The translations under genes and the position numbers were made by a program. The notes under the pieces were generated by a model, which was not told the origin of the DNA, ran no database searches, and saw nothing but the letters and a program-made list of their open reading frames with translations. From Bacteroidales bacterium UBA6267 (GTDB lineage Bacteria > Bacteroidota > Bacteroidia > Bacteroidales > UBA1556), in the NCBI GenBank assembly GCA_002440745.1, contig DJVB01000006.1:1-64000 (forward strand): a stretch of DNA of 64,000 nucleotides, read 5' to 3'. Shown one piece after another: positions 42,414 to 51,035 of the stretch (position 1 is the stretch's first letter; every line of letters begins with the position of its first letter).

Positions 42414-44612
42414 ATGAAACATTTTCACAAGCCCTTTTGGTTTTTCTTTTTAGTGTTTATTGCATTAAATATTGTCGCTCAGCCTCATACCGAAAAGCAC
42501 GACAAGATAAATTTGGAGGATATCTGGTTGAATTACAAGTATTATCCAAAAACCGTCCGTGGATATCATCCAATGAATGATGGCGTTTCCTACACTATTA
42601 TTTCTCAAGGACATATTGATTTGTATTCGTATAAAACCGGAAAAATGGTGAAAACTTTGGTCGAAGCCACCGAGTTTATTCCAAAAGGCGAGAGTAAACC
42701 GTTGAAGTTTAACTCTTATGAGTTTTCTGGTGACGAAAAGAAAATGTTGTTTCCCACTAATATTGAATCCATCTATCGACATTCATTCAAAGCGGATTAT
42801 TGGATTTATGATATAGAGAAAAAAGAACTGAAAATGTTGAGCACCAAAGGTCCACAGCAGTTGGCTACTTTTTCGCCGGATGGAAATAAAGTTGCTTTTG
42901 TTCGTGACAATAACTTGTTTTATGTGGATTTAATTTCCGGTGCTGAAACACAAATTACTACCGATGGCGAGCGAAATAGAATCATAAATGGTGCTCCTGA
43001 TTGGGTTTATGAAGAGGAATTTAGTTTTTCAAAGGCCTTTGAATGGTCGCCAATGGGGGATAAGCTAGCCTTTATTCGCTTTGACGAATCGGCAGTTAAG
43101 GAGTTTGAACTCACCACTTATGGCAATTTGTATCCTGATAAGGTGAAATATAAATATCCCAAAACAGGCGAGGCCAATTCTGTGGTTGAAGTTCATATTT
43201 TTGATTTGATTACCAATAAGATGGTTAATGTGGATTTGGGTTCTGAAAAAGACATCTATATCCCCAGAATCAGTTGGACAACTAAGCCCGGTGAGCTTTC
43301 GATTCAACGCCTCAACCGACTTCAAAATCATTTTGAAATTCTTTTGGCGGATGCCGGCTCAGGTATGACCAATGTGGTTTACAGCGAGAAAAACCCGTAT
43401 TATATCGATATCACTGATAATTTGACTTGGCTTGAAGATGGAAAAGGTTTTATCCTTACTTCTGAAAAAGACGGCTATAACCATATCTATCATTTTGATG
43501 CTCAAGGTGGTGAGGTTTTACAGCTTACTAAAGGTAATTTTGCTGTGATTGAGGTTAAGGGTTTTGACGAAAAATCCGGCTGGATTTATTATGTCGCAGC
43601 AGAATCTTCGCCTATGAATCGCGATGTTTTTAGAGTGAATTATAAATCGGGAAAAATTGAAGAATTGTCATCCAAGGAAGGAACTAATAATCCCCAGTTT
43701 TCAACAGGTTTTAAGTATTTTGTAAATACCTTCACCACAATCGACACACCACCTTATATCACAGTGAATAGTCAAGATGGGAAGGAAATTCAGGTTTTAC
43801 AGGATAATGCAGAGATGCTTTCCTTGATGAAGGAGAATAATTTTCTTAAATCAGAGTTTTTCAGTTTTAAGACGGAGAATGGAGATAAACTGAATGGTTG
43901 GATGATAAAACCTCTAAATTTTGATTCCACTAAACGATATCCTATGCTAATGTATGTATATGGCGGCCCGGGTTCTCAAACAGTTTTAAATAGCTGGGGG
44001 TGGTTCAACTATGTTTGGTTTCAAATGATGGCTCAGAAAGGCTATGTAGTGGTTTCGGTTGACGGACGCGGAACGGGTGCTCGTGGTCAAGAGTTTAAAA
44101 AGTGTACCTACTTGAAATTAGGAGAATTAGAAACAGTTGATCAAATAGAGGCTGCCAAATTTTTAGGTAAGAAATCGTGGATAGATGCTGATAGGATTGG
44201 CATTTTTGGTTGGAGTTATGGCGGTTATATGTCGTCTCTTTGCATGACCGTTGGAGCGAATTATTTCAAAACGGGTATTGCTGTTGCTCCGGTGACTAAC
44301 TGGCGGCATTATGATAATATTTATACAGAGCGTTTTATGCGCACTCCACAGGAAAACGGCTCCAACTACGACAAGAATTCCCCGGTTACTCATGCCGAAA
44401 AAATGAAAGGTAAGTTTTTGTTAGTGCATGGCACTTCCGATGATAATGTTCATGTGGAAAATTCCATGGATTTTGTGAATGCCTTAGTGAATGCCAATAA
44501 GCAATTCGAAATGCAGTTTTATCCAAATAACGACCACGGGATAGCAGGTGGCCGCTATACGCGCTATCACCTGTTCACTCGCATGACAGATTTTTTGCTT
44601 ATTAATCTGTAA
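42414..44612 (+). CDS. Dipeptidyl peptidase IV family serine protease (S9B)
   Basis: 732 residues: signal peptide (to ~22), eight-bladed propeller domain (DPPIV_N, about 80-460) with the substrate-amine-binding double Glu in DWVYEEEFSFSKAFEW, then an alpha/beta hydrolase peptidase domain. Catalytic triad motifs: FGWSYGGYMS (Ser about 601), HGTSDDNVHVENS (Asp) and NNDHGIAGG (His). YGGPGSQTV marks the oxyanion region. Removes Xaa-Pro/Ala dipeptides from peptide N-termini in the periplasm. Length matches the bacterial family. Stands alone. Confidence 0.95.
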   Translation: MKHFHKPFWFFFLVFIALNIVAQPHTEKHDKINLEDIWLNYKYYPKTVRGYHPMNDGVSYTIISQGHIDLYSYKTGKMVKTLVEATEFIPKGESKPLKFNSYEFSGDEKKMLFPTNIESIYRHSFKADYWIYDIEKKELKMLSTKGPQQLATFSPDGNKVAFVRDNNLFYVDLISGAETQITTDGERNRIINGAPDWVYEEEFSFSKAFEWSPMGDKLAFIRFDESAVKEFELTTYGNLYPDKVKYKYPKTGEANSVVEVHIFDLITNKMVNVDLGSEKDIYIPRISWTTKPGELSIQRLNRLQNHFEILLADAGSGMTNVVYSEKNPYYIDITDNLTWLEDGKGFILTSEKDGYNHIYHFDAQGGEVLQLTKGNFAVIEVKGFDEKSGWIYYVAAESSPMNRDVFRVNYKSGKIEELSSKEGTNNPQFSTGFKYFVNTFTTIDTPPYITVNSQDGKEIQVLQDNAEMLSLMKENNFLKSEFFSFKTENGDKLNGWMIKPLNFDSTKRYPMLMYVYGGPGSQTVLNSWGWFNYVWFQMMAQKGYVVVSVDGRGTGARGQEFKKCTYLKLGELETVDQIEAAKFLGKKSWIDADRIGIFGWSYGGYMSSLCMTVGANYFKTGIAVAPVTNWRHYDNIYTERFMRTPQENGSNYDKNSPVTHAEKMKGKFLLVHGTSDDNVHVENSMDFVNALVNANKQFEMQFYPNNDHGIAGGRYTRYHLFTRMTDFLLINL

Positions 44613-44746
44613 TATTATCTCTCGAAGATTTATCGCTATTTGTTTGATTTTTAGTTGTTTGGATTGAGGATATCATCTTTTGATGTTGAATGTATGAGGT
44701 GTTAGGCATTTCAGAGCATTCCCTATGAAGTTGCGTGTTGACATGG

Positions 44747-45106
44747 TTATGTAAGGTCTTTAAATTCGGTATTCAAAATTGTATTTATCATGATTTTTAA
44801 TTCAGGAAGATCTTTTTTTATAATCTCCCAAACGGCTGATAATTCAATACTGAAATATTCATGGGATATTAGATTTCTAAATGCCCGTACCTTATACCAA
44901 GGATATGGATATTTCTCCAAAATATCATTTTCAATGAATATAACCGCCTCACCAATAATACTAAATTGAAACAAGATGGCACTTGAAAGAAGATTGTCAT
45001 TCAAAAAGTCAATCTTTTCTTTCTTTACTGCAAAGACTTCAATATCGGTTATAGCCTTACTGATATGAATTAACCTCTCGTAACTGTCTCTATTTTTATC
45101 TTTCAT
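44747..45106 (-). CDS. hepT: HepT-like ribonuclease toxin
   Basis: 119 residues, all-helical HEPN-type. The RX4HXY motif is present as RNLISHEY (Arg77, His82, Tyr84). HepT toxins are RNases; the Tyr in this motif is the AMPylation site used by MntA antitoxins. The start overlaps the 3' end of the XRE-MntA gene by 11 bases, the usual gene arrangement (antitoxin first). Terminal lipid or signal sequences are absent, so it is cytoplasmic. Confidence 0.85.
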   Translation of the reverse strand: MKDKNRDSYERLIHISKAITDIEVFAVKKEKIDFLNDNLLSSAILFQFSIIGEAVIFIENDILEKYPYPWYKVRAFRNLISHEYFSIELSAVWEIIKKDLPELKIMINTILNTEFKDLT

Positions 45107-45683
45107 AGATAAGTTTTAAATCTTGTTCAATGTTTTGTAGAATATGTGTTTTAAATGAACCGATAAAACCAATATCTACTTTTCTTTCGATTTCCTTCTC
45201 AAGTTGATATTGGATTTCGGCAAGGTCAAAATAACTAAAACCATCATCCGTACTTATGGCAATGTCAATGTCACTTCTCGGATTGTCGTCTTCGCGTGCA
45301 AAAGAACCGAAAAGCCATGCTTTGCTTACCTTTGAAAATTGTTTTAGTGTCTTGGTTATTGTTGATAAAACTTTATTCCTGTCAAGCGTCTGAAACACTT
45401 GATATTCAATCTTTTCTTCGGCAGCTTTCAATGCATCTTTTGCATATTCTTCCTGGCCAATCTCAACTATAATTTGATCACTAAAAAAAGCAACTAACAG
45501 CTCTTTTTCGCTGTAATTGAAAAAGTTAGCTAATTTTATTACTTGCGCTTTAGTCAATTTCCTTTGTCCTCGTTCGATTTTACTCAAAACGGCCTGATCA
45601 ATATCTAAATAAGCAGCAACCTTTCTCAAAGGATAGCCTTCCTTTTCTCTTAATGTCCGAATTAACGCTCCAATGTTTTGCAT
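45096..45683 (-). CDS. mntA: XRE-MntA fusion antitoxin (HTH plus nucleotidyltransferase)
   Basis: 195 residues. An XRE/Cro helix-turn-helix domain (about 3-62; IGALIRTLREKEGYPLRKVA, LSKIERGQRKLT) is joined through a helical linker to a MNT-type nucleotidyltransferase domain (about 105-195). The latter has GSFAREDDNPRSDIDI (126-141), Asp138/Asp140 being the metal ligands. MntA adds AMP to HepT and neutralises it. Most MntA proteins are ~100-140 residues without HTH, so this version probably also represses its own promoter. Precedes hepT with an 11-base overlap. Confidence 0.85.
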   Translation of the reverse strand: MQNIGALIRTLREKEGYPLRKVAAYLDIDQAVLSKIERGQRKLTKAQVIKLANFFNYSEKELLVAFFSDQIIVEIGQEEYAKDALKAAEEKIEYQVFQTLDRNKVLSTITKTLKQFSKVSKAWLFGSFAREDDNPRSDIDIAISTDDGFSYFDLAEIQYQLEKEIERKVDIGFIGSFKTHILQNIEQDLKLIYER

Positions 45684-45825
45684 TTTGTATTTGTTGGTTT
45701 GACAAAAGTAGTCAAAGTTTTATTGTCTAAACGCGATATGTCATATTTAGTTCTTAACTTCTTGATAACTGTCCTCTTTAATCGCATTTTTTACATGCGA
45801 GTTTATCTTTTCTTGAAACTTAATA

Positions 45826-46818
45826 TCACTGAAAACGCAATAGAATTTTTCCTTGGCTCATGTTATTTCGGTATTCGTTTATAGCTTCGTTTGCATCTTT
45901 AAATGAAATTACCTTGTTTAAATTTGTGGATAAATCGTTGTTTATAAGCTTTTTAACTTGGCTAATATTTTTCAATACTTTCAAAATGCCCACTTCTTTA
46001 TTGTAGTTGGAAAGAAAGAAACCATTGATTTTTATATTTTTTTGCAAAAGCAATCTCGAATCATAGATGGACAAATCTTCCGAGAGATTAGCATAAGGCA
46101 TAATTGTCGAATTTTGAGGAGCAAAACGGACTAGGTCGTTTGTTTTTGGTCCGCAGATAGCATCGAAAATTAAAGTTGGCTTCAAATTGCTGAAAACGCT
46201 CTCCATCTTTTCCAAATAATTTGGTTGTGAACTGTCGATAATCTGTTTAGCTCCAATGTTTTCCAAATCTTTGGCTTGACTTTCGGATCGAACTTCGCTA
46301 ATAATTTCTATTTGGTTTTTCGTGCAAAGTCGAACTAACATTTTTCCGAGTGCTCCACCGGCGGCATTATTGTAAATGACCTTATGAGCTCCTTGTTTTG
46401 CGAGATGGACAAAAGCTACTGCAGTAAGCGGATTCACTAACATCGAAGCGCCTGCCGAAGTTTCAATTCCGATTGGTAGCGGCACGACATTGCTCGCCGA
46501 AGTGATTAGATATTCGGCCCAGGTTCCAGAGTTATGAGCCGATTTTGTGCAAGCAACTATCTTTCCCTTACGTAAATTTGCCAAAAAACCACCTCCTGAT
46601 GCTATAACTTCTCCGCTGCCTTCGATGCCCGGAACTACCGGATAATCAGGTTTTTCGGCATAACTGCCTTGCAGGAAACTTAAATCAGACGGATTGATGG
46701 AAGCATAGTGCATTTTTACCAAAACTTCGTTTTTTTTAAGTCCAAGAATCGGTATTTCTTTGATTTTTAGGAGTCCACCGGCCTCTTCCTGAACAACTGC
46801 CAACATTGTATCTTTCAT
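45826..46818 (-). CDS. MDR-family quinone oxidoreductase-like protein
   Basis: 330 residues. Zinc-independent medium-chain dehydrogenase/reductase: GroES-like N-terminus (EVLVKMHYASINPSDLSFLQG, VPGIEGSGEVIASG), nucleotide-binding Rossmann segment (VIYNNAAGGALGKMLVRLC; the usual GxGxxG is AAGGALG), and the C-terminal ISFKDANEAINEYRNNMSQGKILL found in the family. Likely reduces quinones or enones with NADPH; substrate unknown. Monocistronic. The stop lies about 140 bases from the XRE-MntA start, in tandem on the minus strand. Confidence 0.85.
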   Translation of the reverse strand: MKDTMLAVVQEEAGGLLKIKEIPILGLKKNEVLVKMHYASINPSDLSFLQGSYAEKPDYPVVPGIEGSGEVIASGGGFLANLRKGKIVACTKSAHNSGTWAEYLITSASNVVPLPIGIETSAGASMLVNPLTAVAFVHLAKQGAHKVIYNNAAGGALGKMLVRLCTKNQIEIISEVRSESQAKDLENIGAKQIIDSSQPNYLEKMESVFSNLKPTLIFDAICGPKTNDLVRFAPQNSTIMPYANLSEDLSIYDSRLLLQKNIKINGFFLSNYNKEVGILKVLKNISQVKKLINNDLSTNLNKVISFKDANEAINEYRNNMSQGKILLRFQ

Positions 46819-46890
46819 GTTTCATTAGCTTAAATCGAAGGCAAAACTATATCAAAATGTCAAACTTTCTAAAAAATAAGACGAACTAAT

Positions 46891-46918
46891 TTTGATTTCC
46901 AAGATATATTTATCTTCG
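46891..46918 (+). promoter_or_regulatory. Possible promoter for yebC (TTTG-N16-TATCTTCG)
   Basis: A TTTG at 46891-46894 and a TATCTTCG at 46911-46918 resemble the Bacteroidota -33/-7 pair, with one mismatch in the -7 box, 39 bases before the yebC start. Confidence 0.4.
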
Positions 46919-46956
46919 CAGCCTGAATTTTGAAAATTAATTGAAAGGAAAATACT

Positions 46957-47664
46957 ATGGGAAGAGCCTTTGAATATCGCCGTGCGGCGAAAGAAAAACG
47001 TTGGGGACACATGTCGAAAGTGTTTCCAAAATTAGGTGCTAAAATTACTATTGCTGCCAAATCTGGTGCTGACCCTGATTTGAACCCTGCCCTTCGTGCT
47101 GCTATTCAAAATGCAAAAGCAGTCAATATGCCCAAGGACAATATTCTGAATGCTATTAAACGTGCTACTTCAAAAGACCATGCGGCTTTTACGGAGGTCA
47201 ACTATGAAGGCAAAGGCCCTCATGGCGTTTTGGTGTATGTAGAATGTGCAACGGATAATACTACGCGCACCGTTGCCAATGTAAAGTCTTATTTCAATAA
47301 AGTGGGTTGCTCGTTGGTACCTTCCGGTTCGTTAGATTTTATGTTTGAGCGTAAGGCGGTGTTTGAATTTGAGCTTAAAGACGGCATGAACTTAGAAGAT
47401 TTAGAGCTTGAGCTGATTGATGGTGGTTTGGAGGAAATAGAAGCCGTTGACAATATGGTTATCGCAACAGCAAACTATACCGACTACGGCTTGCTGTCGA
47501 AGACTATCGAAGATTTGGGGATAGAAATCAATAAATCCGGCTTGCAGCGTTTCCCTACAACTCCGGTGGAATTTACTGAAGAACAGATGGTTGACATAAA
47601 CAAATTATTAGACAAGCTCCATGACGATGATGACGTTCAGGAGGTTTTTACGAATATTGCTTAA
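46957..47664 (+). CDS. yebC: YebC/PmpR (TACO1) family protein
   Basis: 235 residues, standard family length. N-terminal motif MGRAFEYRRAAKEKRWGHMSKVFPKLGAKI (in part: KRWGHMSKVF), then DPDLNPALRAAIQNAKAVNMPKDNI and YEGKGPHGV, with three domains as in the E. coli structure. Members bind DNA as transcription regulators or relieve ribosome stalling at proline stretches. A nearby TTTG-N16-TATCTTCG pair (46891/46911) could be its promoter. lptB begins 69 bases downstream. Confidence 0.93.
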   Translation: MGRAFEYRRAAKEKRWGHMSKVFPKLGAKITIAAKSGADPDLNPALRAAIQNAKAVNMPKDNILNAIKRATSKDHAAFTEVNYEGKGPHGVLVYVECATDNTTRTVANVKSYFNKVGCSLVPSGSLDFMFERKAVFEFELKDGMNLEDLELELIDGGLEEIEAVDNMVIATANYTDYGLLSKTIEDLGIEINKSGLQRFPTTPVEFTEEQMVDINKLLDKLHDDDDVQEVFTNIA

Positions 47665-47733
47665 TCGTGTCTAATATTTTTGTTCCTTAGTCGTTTACTA
47701 AATCTCATTTGAAATAACTCTTAAAACTCTATT

Positions 47734-48465
47734 ATGGCCGGAATGGTTTTACGTGCGGAAGACGTGGTAAAAATTTATCGCAAACGAAAGGTTGTCGATA
47801 GGGTTTCGGTGGAAGTCCGGCAGGGTGAAATTGTTGGTTTGCTCGGGCCTAATGGTGCAGGCAAAACAACCACTTTCTACATGATTGTGGGACTTATTAA
47901 ACCTTTTGCCGGCAGTGTTTTTTTGGATAATATCGACATTACAAACGAGCCCATGTATAAACGTGCTCAGCGTGGAATTGGTTATTTAGCTCAAGAAGCT
48001 TCGGTTTTCCGAACTATGTCGGTCGAAAAAAATATTTTGTCTATCCTCGAGTTTAAAATTGCCTCAAAAAAAGAACGATTTGCACGACTTGAATCTCTGT
48101 TAGATGAGTTTGGTCTTCAGCATATTCGCAAAAGTAAAGGTAATCAACTTTCCGGGGGCGAACGCCGCCGCACAGAAATAGCACGGGCTTTAGCTTCTGA
48201 CCCAAGTTTTATCTTGCTCGATGAACCTTTTGCCGGCGTTGACCCCATCGCTGTGGAGGATATTCAAACTATAGTTTCGAGTTTGAAAAACAAGAATATA
48301 GGTATTTTAATTACCGACCATAATGTCCACGAAACATTGTCGATTACCGACCGTGCATATTTATTGTTTGAAGGGTCGATTCTGAAAAGTGGTTCGGCTG
48401 CCGAGCTTGTTGAAGATGAGCAGGTTAGAAAAGTATATCTCGGTAAAAACTTTGAGCTGAGATAA
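47734..48465 (+). CDS. lptB: LptB-like LPS export ABC transporter ATPase
   Basis: 243 residues. Complete ABC ATPase: Walker A GPNGAGKTTTFYMI (about 39-52), Q-loop YLAQEASVFR, signature LSGGERRRTEIARAL, Walker B FILLDEPFAGVDP and H-loop ITDHNVHETL. The RKVVDRVSVEV opening, GERRRTEIARAL and ITDHNV are characteristic of LptB, which powers lipopolysaccharide extraction from the inner membrane with LptFG. No lptF/G/A/C is adjacent, as is common in Bacteroidota. Confidence 0.92.
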   Translation: MAGMVLRAEDVVKIYRKRKVVDRVSVEVRQGEIVGLLGPNGAGKTTTFYMIVGLIKPFAGSVFLDNIDITNEPMYKRAQRGIGYLAQEASVFRTMSVEKNILSILEFKIASKKERFARLESLLDEFGLQHIRKSKGNQLSGGERRRTEIARALASDPSFILLDEPFAGVDPIAVEDIQTIVSSLKNKNIGILITDHNVHETLSITDRAYLLFEGSILKSGSAAELVEDEQVRKVYLGKNFELR

Positions 48466-48489
48466 TTCGTTTTTTAAAAAATCTATAAC

Positions 48490-49326
48490 ATGAAACTATA
48501 TACAATAAATGCTGAAAATTGGAAATTAGATGGCGGTGCTACTTTTGGTGTGGTTCCCAAGACCATCTGGAATTCCATGTATCCGGCAGATGAATTAAAC
48601 TATGTAAATATCAAAAATCGCTGCCTCTTAATCGAAACTGAAGACAGACTAATTATTGTTGATACGGGTTTGGGGCGTAAGCAAAGCGAAAAGTTTTATC
48701 AGTATAAATTCATCTTTGGAGACGATTCTCTTGCCAAAGGTTTTGCTGAAAAAGGTTTTAGTTTTGATCAGGTTACCGATGTGATTCTCACTCATTTGCA
48801 TGACGATCATGTTGGCGGTGCTGTTTATCGCGATGCAGACGGAAACTTTAAATTGACCTTTCCAAACGCAACTCATTGGGTTAGTCAACGGCAATGGGAT
48901 TGGGCTTTGAATCCTAATTTGCGTGAGGCCGGTGCTTATTTCAATGAAAATTTTCTACCCATCGAAGCAGCAGGCAAACTACAGTTGGTGAAGGAGGAAG
49001 GTGAATTTATTCGTGGTATTACTTTTAGGCTTTTTCATGGTCACACCGATGGGCAAATGATTCCAATTATCGACTATAAGGGCAAAAAGTTGGTTTATAT
49101 GGCCGACTTAATTATGGGTGTTGCTCATTTGCATATTCCCTTCGTTCCCAGTTTCGATATCCAACCATTGATTTCTTTAAAAGAAAAGGAACTCTTTTTA
49201 AATGAAGCAGTTGACAATAATTACTATCTCTATTTTGAGCATGATTTCTACAACGAGATTTGTACATTGTCACAAACTCCCAAAGGAATTCGTCATAAGG
49301 AAATTCTGACATTAAACGATTTATAG
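48490..49326 (+). CDS. MBL-fold metallo-hydrolase
   Basis: 278 residues, cytoplasmic. Metal-binding motifs of the metallo-beta-lactamase superfamily: HLHDDHVGG (about 100-108), GHTDGQ (about 180-185) and a late FEHD His/Asp. Preceded by LIVDTGLGRK. The family includes lactonases and glyoxalase II-like enzymes; length and the preserved HxHxDH suggest an AHL-lactonase-like or similar hydrolase, substrate unknown. It lies 24 bases after lptB and three bases before the ABC ATPase gene, so it probably belongs to the same transcript. Confidence 0.88.
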   Translation: MKLYTINAENWKLDGGATFGVVPKTIWNSMYPADELNYVNIKNRCLLIETEDRLIIVDTGLGRKQSEKFYQYKFIFGDDSLAKGFAEKGFSFDQVTDVILTHLHDDHVGGAVYRDADGNFKLTFPNATHWVSQRQWDWALNPNLREAGAYFNENFLPIEAAGKLQLVKEEGEFIRGITFRLFHGHTDGQMIPIIDYKGKKLVYMADLIMGVAHLHIPFVPSFDIQPLISLKEKELFLNEAVDNNYYLYFEHDFYNEICTLSQTPKGIRHKEILTLNDL

Positions 49327-49329
49327 CTC

Positions 49330-50229
49330 ATGGAAACGGTGCTCGAAGTTAAAGGTTTAATCAAGTATTATGGTTCTCTGAAAGCCGTAAACAATCTGAG
49401 TTTTTCGGTAAAGAAGGGTTCTGTATTTGGTTTTTTAGGGCCAAATGGCAGCGGAAAGAGTACTACTTTGGGCGTTATCACAAAAGTTACAAATCCTACG
49501 GCCGGTTTTTTCTCTTGGTTTGGTGAGCCGGCATGTAATGCTCATTTGAAAAGATTAGGAACTTTGCTTGAGCGACCTAACTTCTATGGTTATATGGATG
49601 CCGTTGATAATCTGAAGATTGTGGCTGAAATTCGTGGAAAATCGGCTGATGGCATTTCGGATATTTTGCGAGTTGTGAAGCTCTATGACCGCCGAAAAAG
49701 TAGGTTCAAATCCTATAGTTTTGGAATGCAGCAGCGTTTGGCCATTGCCTCAGCTATGCTTGGTGATCCGGAAGTTTTAATCTTAGATGAACCTACTAAC
49801 GGGCTTGATCCTGAGGGTATTGCAGAGATTCGTCAGATGATAACTACTATTGCCGGTGCAGGGAAAACGATTATTTTAGCTTCGCATTTGCTTGATGAAG
49901 TGCAAAAAGTGTGTAATGATGTTATCATCTTGCAAAATGGGAGTAAGATTTATGAAGGCGCCATTAGTGGAATTTCTCCCGAGAAAATGATAATTGAACT
50001 CAAGGCTCCCGATATGATTTCGCTGAAAGAGGTCGTGGTGACTCACCCTCGGGTTGTGCAAATCGAAATGTATGGCGACATGATTCTCGCCCAATTAGAC
50101 TCGGCTGTAGAGCCTGCTGAAATTAATAGTTATATGCACAAGTACGGGGTTAGCCTTTCGCATTTGGCTGTTCAACATGCAAACCTCGAAACACAGTTTT
50201 TGGAATTGCTTAAAACTCACCAACCATGA
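49330..50229 (+). CDS. ABC-2 type transporter ATP-binding protein
   Basis: 299 residues. Walker A GPNGSGKSTTLGV (about 37-49), signature YSFGMQQRLAIASAML (a bacitracin/Bcr-type SFGM signature), Walker B VLILDEPTNGLDPEGI and H-loop ILASHLLDEVQ. C-terminal ~85 residues form the accessory domain typical of CcmA/BcrA-like ATPases. Pairs with the permease that overlaps it by four bases (ATGA). Substrate unknown; gliding-associated GldA-like ATPases share this architecture, but GldG is absent. Confidence 0.92.
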   Translation: METVLEVKGLIKYYGSLKAVNNLSFSVKKGSVFGFLGPNGSGKSTTLGVITKVTNPTAGFFSWFGEPACNAHLKRLGTLLERPNFYGYMDAVDNLKIVAEIRGKSADGISDILRVVKLYDRRKSRFKSYSFGMQQRLAIASAMLGDPEVLILDEPTNGLDPEGIAEIRQMITTIAGAGKTIILASHLLDEVQKVCNDVIILQNGSKIYEGAISGISPEKMIIELKAPDMISLKEVVVTHPRVVQIEMYGDMILAQLDSAVEPAEINSYMHKYGVSLSHLAVQHANLETQFLELLKTHQP

Positions 50230-51035
50230 TGCGACTCATTTATATTGAATGGATAAAAATAAGTCGTAATCGAGTTTTTTGGATTACGCTTGCAGCTTAT
50301 GTCCTTACCATTTTAGCAGTGCTAATCGGAATGCGCGCGGCTATCATTTCTATCAACACCAATATGGCTCAGGCTACTAACGGCATGACCGTTTTACCAT
50401 CCGAAATTTATCGCTTTCCTCACGTTTGGCATAACTTGACTTTCATAGGAAAATACATTAAGATATTTGTTGGAATTCTCATGATTTTATTGGTTACCAA
50501 TGAGTTTTACTATAATACCCTTCGGCAAAATGTTATTAATGGATTGACCCGCTTAGAATTTGTTTGGTCGAAATTTGTTGATGGTGTCTTGCTGTCGTTA
50601 TTCGCTACCTTGTTGATATTTCTTTTCGGACTGATTTCCGGTTTTTTGACAACCTCCACTATCGAATTTAGCGATATCTTCCAGAAAATGGTTTTTATTC
50701 CGGGCTATTTTCTGATGTTAGTATGTTATCTCACTTTCATAATGATGCTGTCGTTTCTCTTGAAAAAGGCAGTATTAGCAATGGGTATTTTGTTGCTTTA
50801 CAGTTATATAGTTGAAACGTTTTTAGCTTGGCGTTTCGACGAAAGCTTCGGGCCATTTTTACCTGTTCAGGCTTTTAACGGTTTAATAATGGCGCCAAAA
50901 ACTCCACTTTTTGCACTCTTTAATATTAAAACGGTAAGCAATGGAATTGATCCGTTGAACATCTTTCTCTCCATCGGCTATGCGGCAATTTTCTTTGCTA
51001 TTAGCTATTGGACGCTGAAAAAGAGGGATTTATGA
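50226..51035 (+). CDS. ABC-2 type permease
   Basis: 269 residues with about six transmembrane segments (near 18-38, 75-97, 115-140, 160-185, 190-210 and 245-265) and the large first periplasmic loop of BcrB/NatB-like permeases. NEFYYNTLRQNVINGLTRLEFVWSKF is represented by the central NVINGLTRLEF motif conserved in these permeases. Start overlaps the ATPase stop. The stop codon directly abuts the stop of the convergent response regulator (no intergenic base). Confidence 0.88.
   Translation: MMRLIYIEWIKISRNRVFWITLAAYVLTILAVLIGMRAAIISINTNMAQATNGMTVLPSEIYRFPHVWHNLTFIGKYIKIFVGILMILLVTNEFYYNTLRQNVINGLTRLEFVWSKFVDGVLLSLFATLLIFLFGLISGFLTTSTIEFSDIFQKMVFIPGYFLMLVCYLTFIMMLSFLLKKAVLAMGILLLYSYIVETFLAWRFDESFGPFLPVQAFNGLIMAPKTPLFALFNIKTVSNGIDPLNIFLSIGYAAIFFAISYWTLKKRDL

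Noticed and set aside
45678..45884. 68-residue plus-strand ORF between mntA and the MDR gene
   Set aside because: Overlaps the ends of both real genes and looks like random hydrophobic translation of AT-rich DNA.
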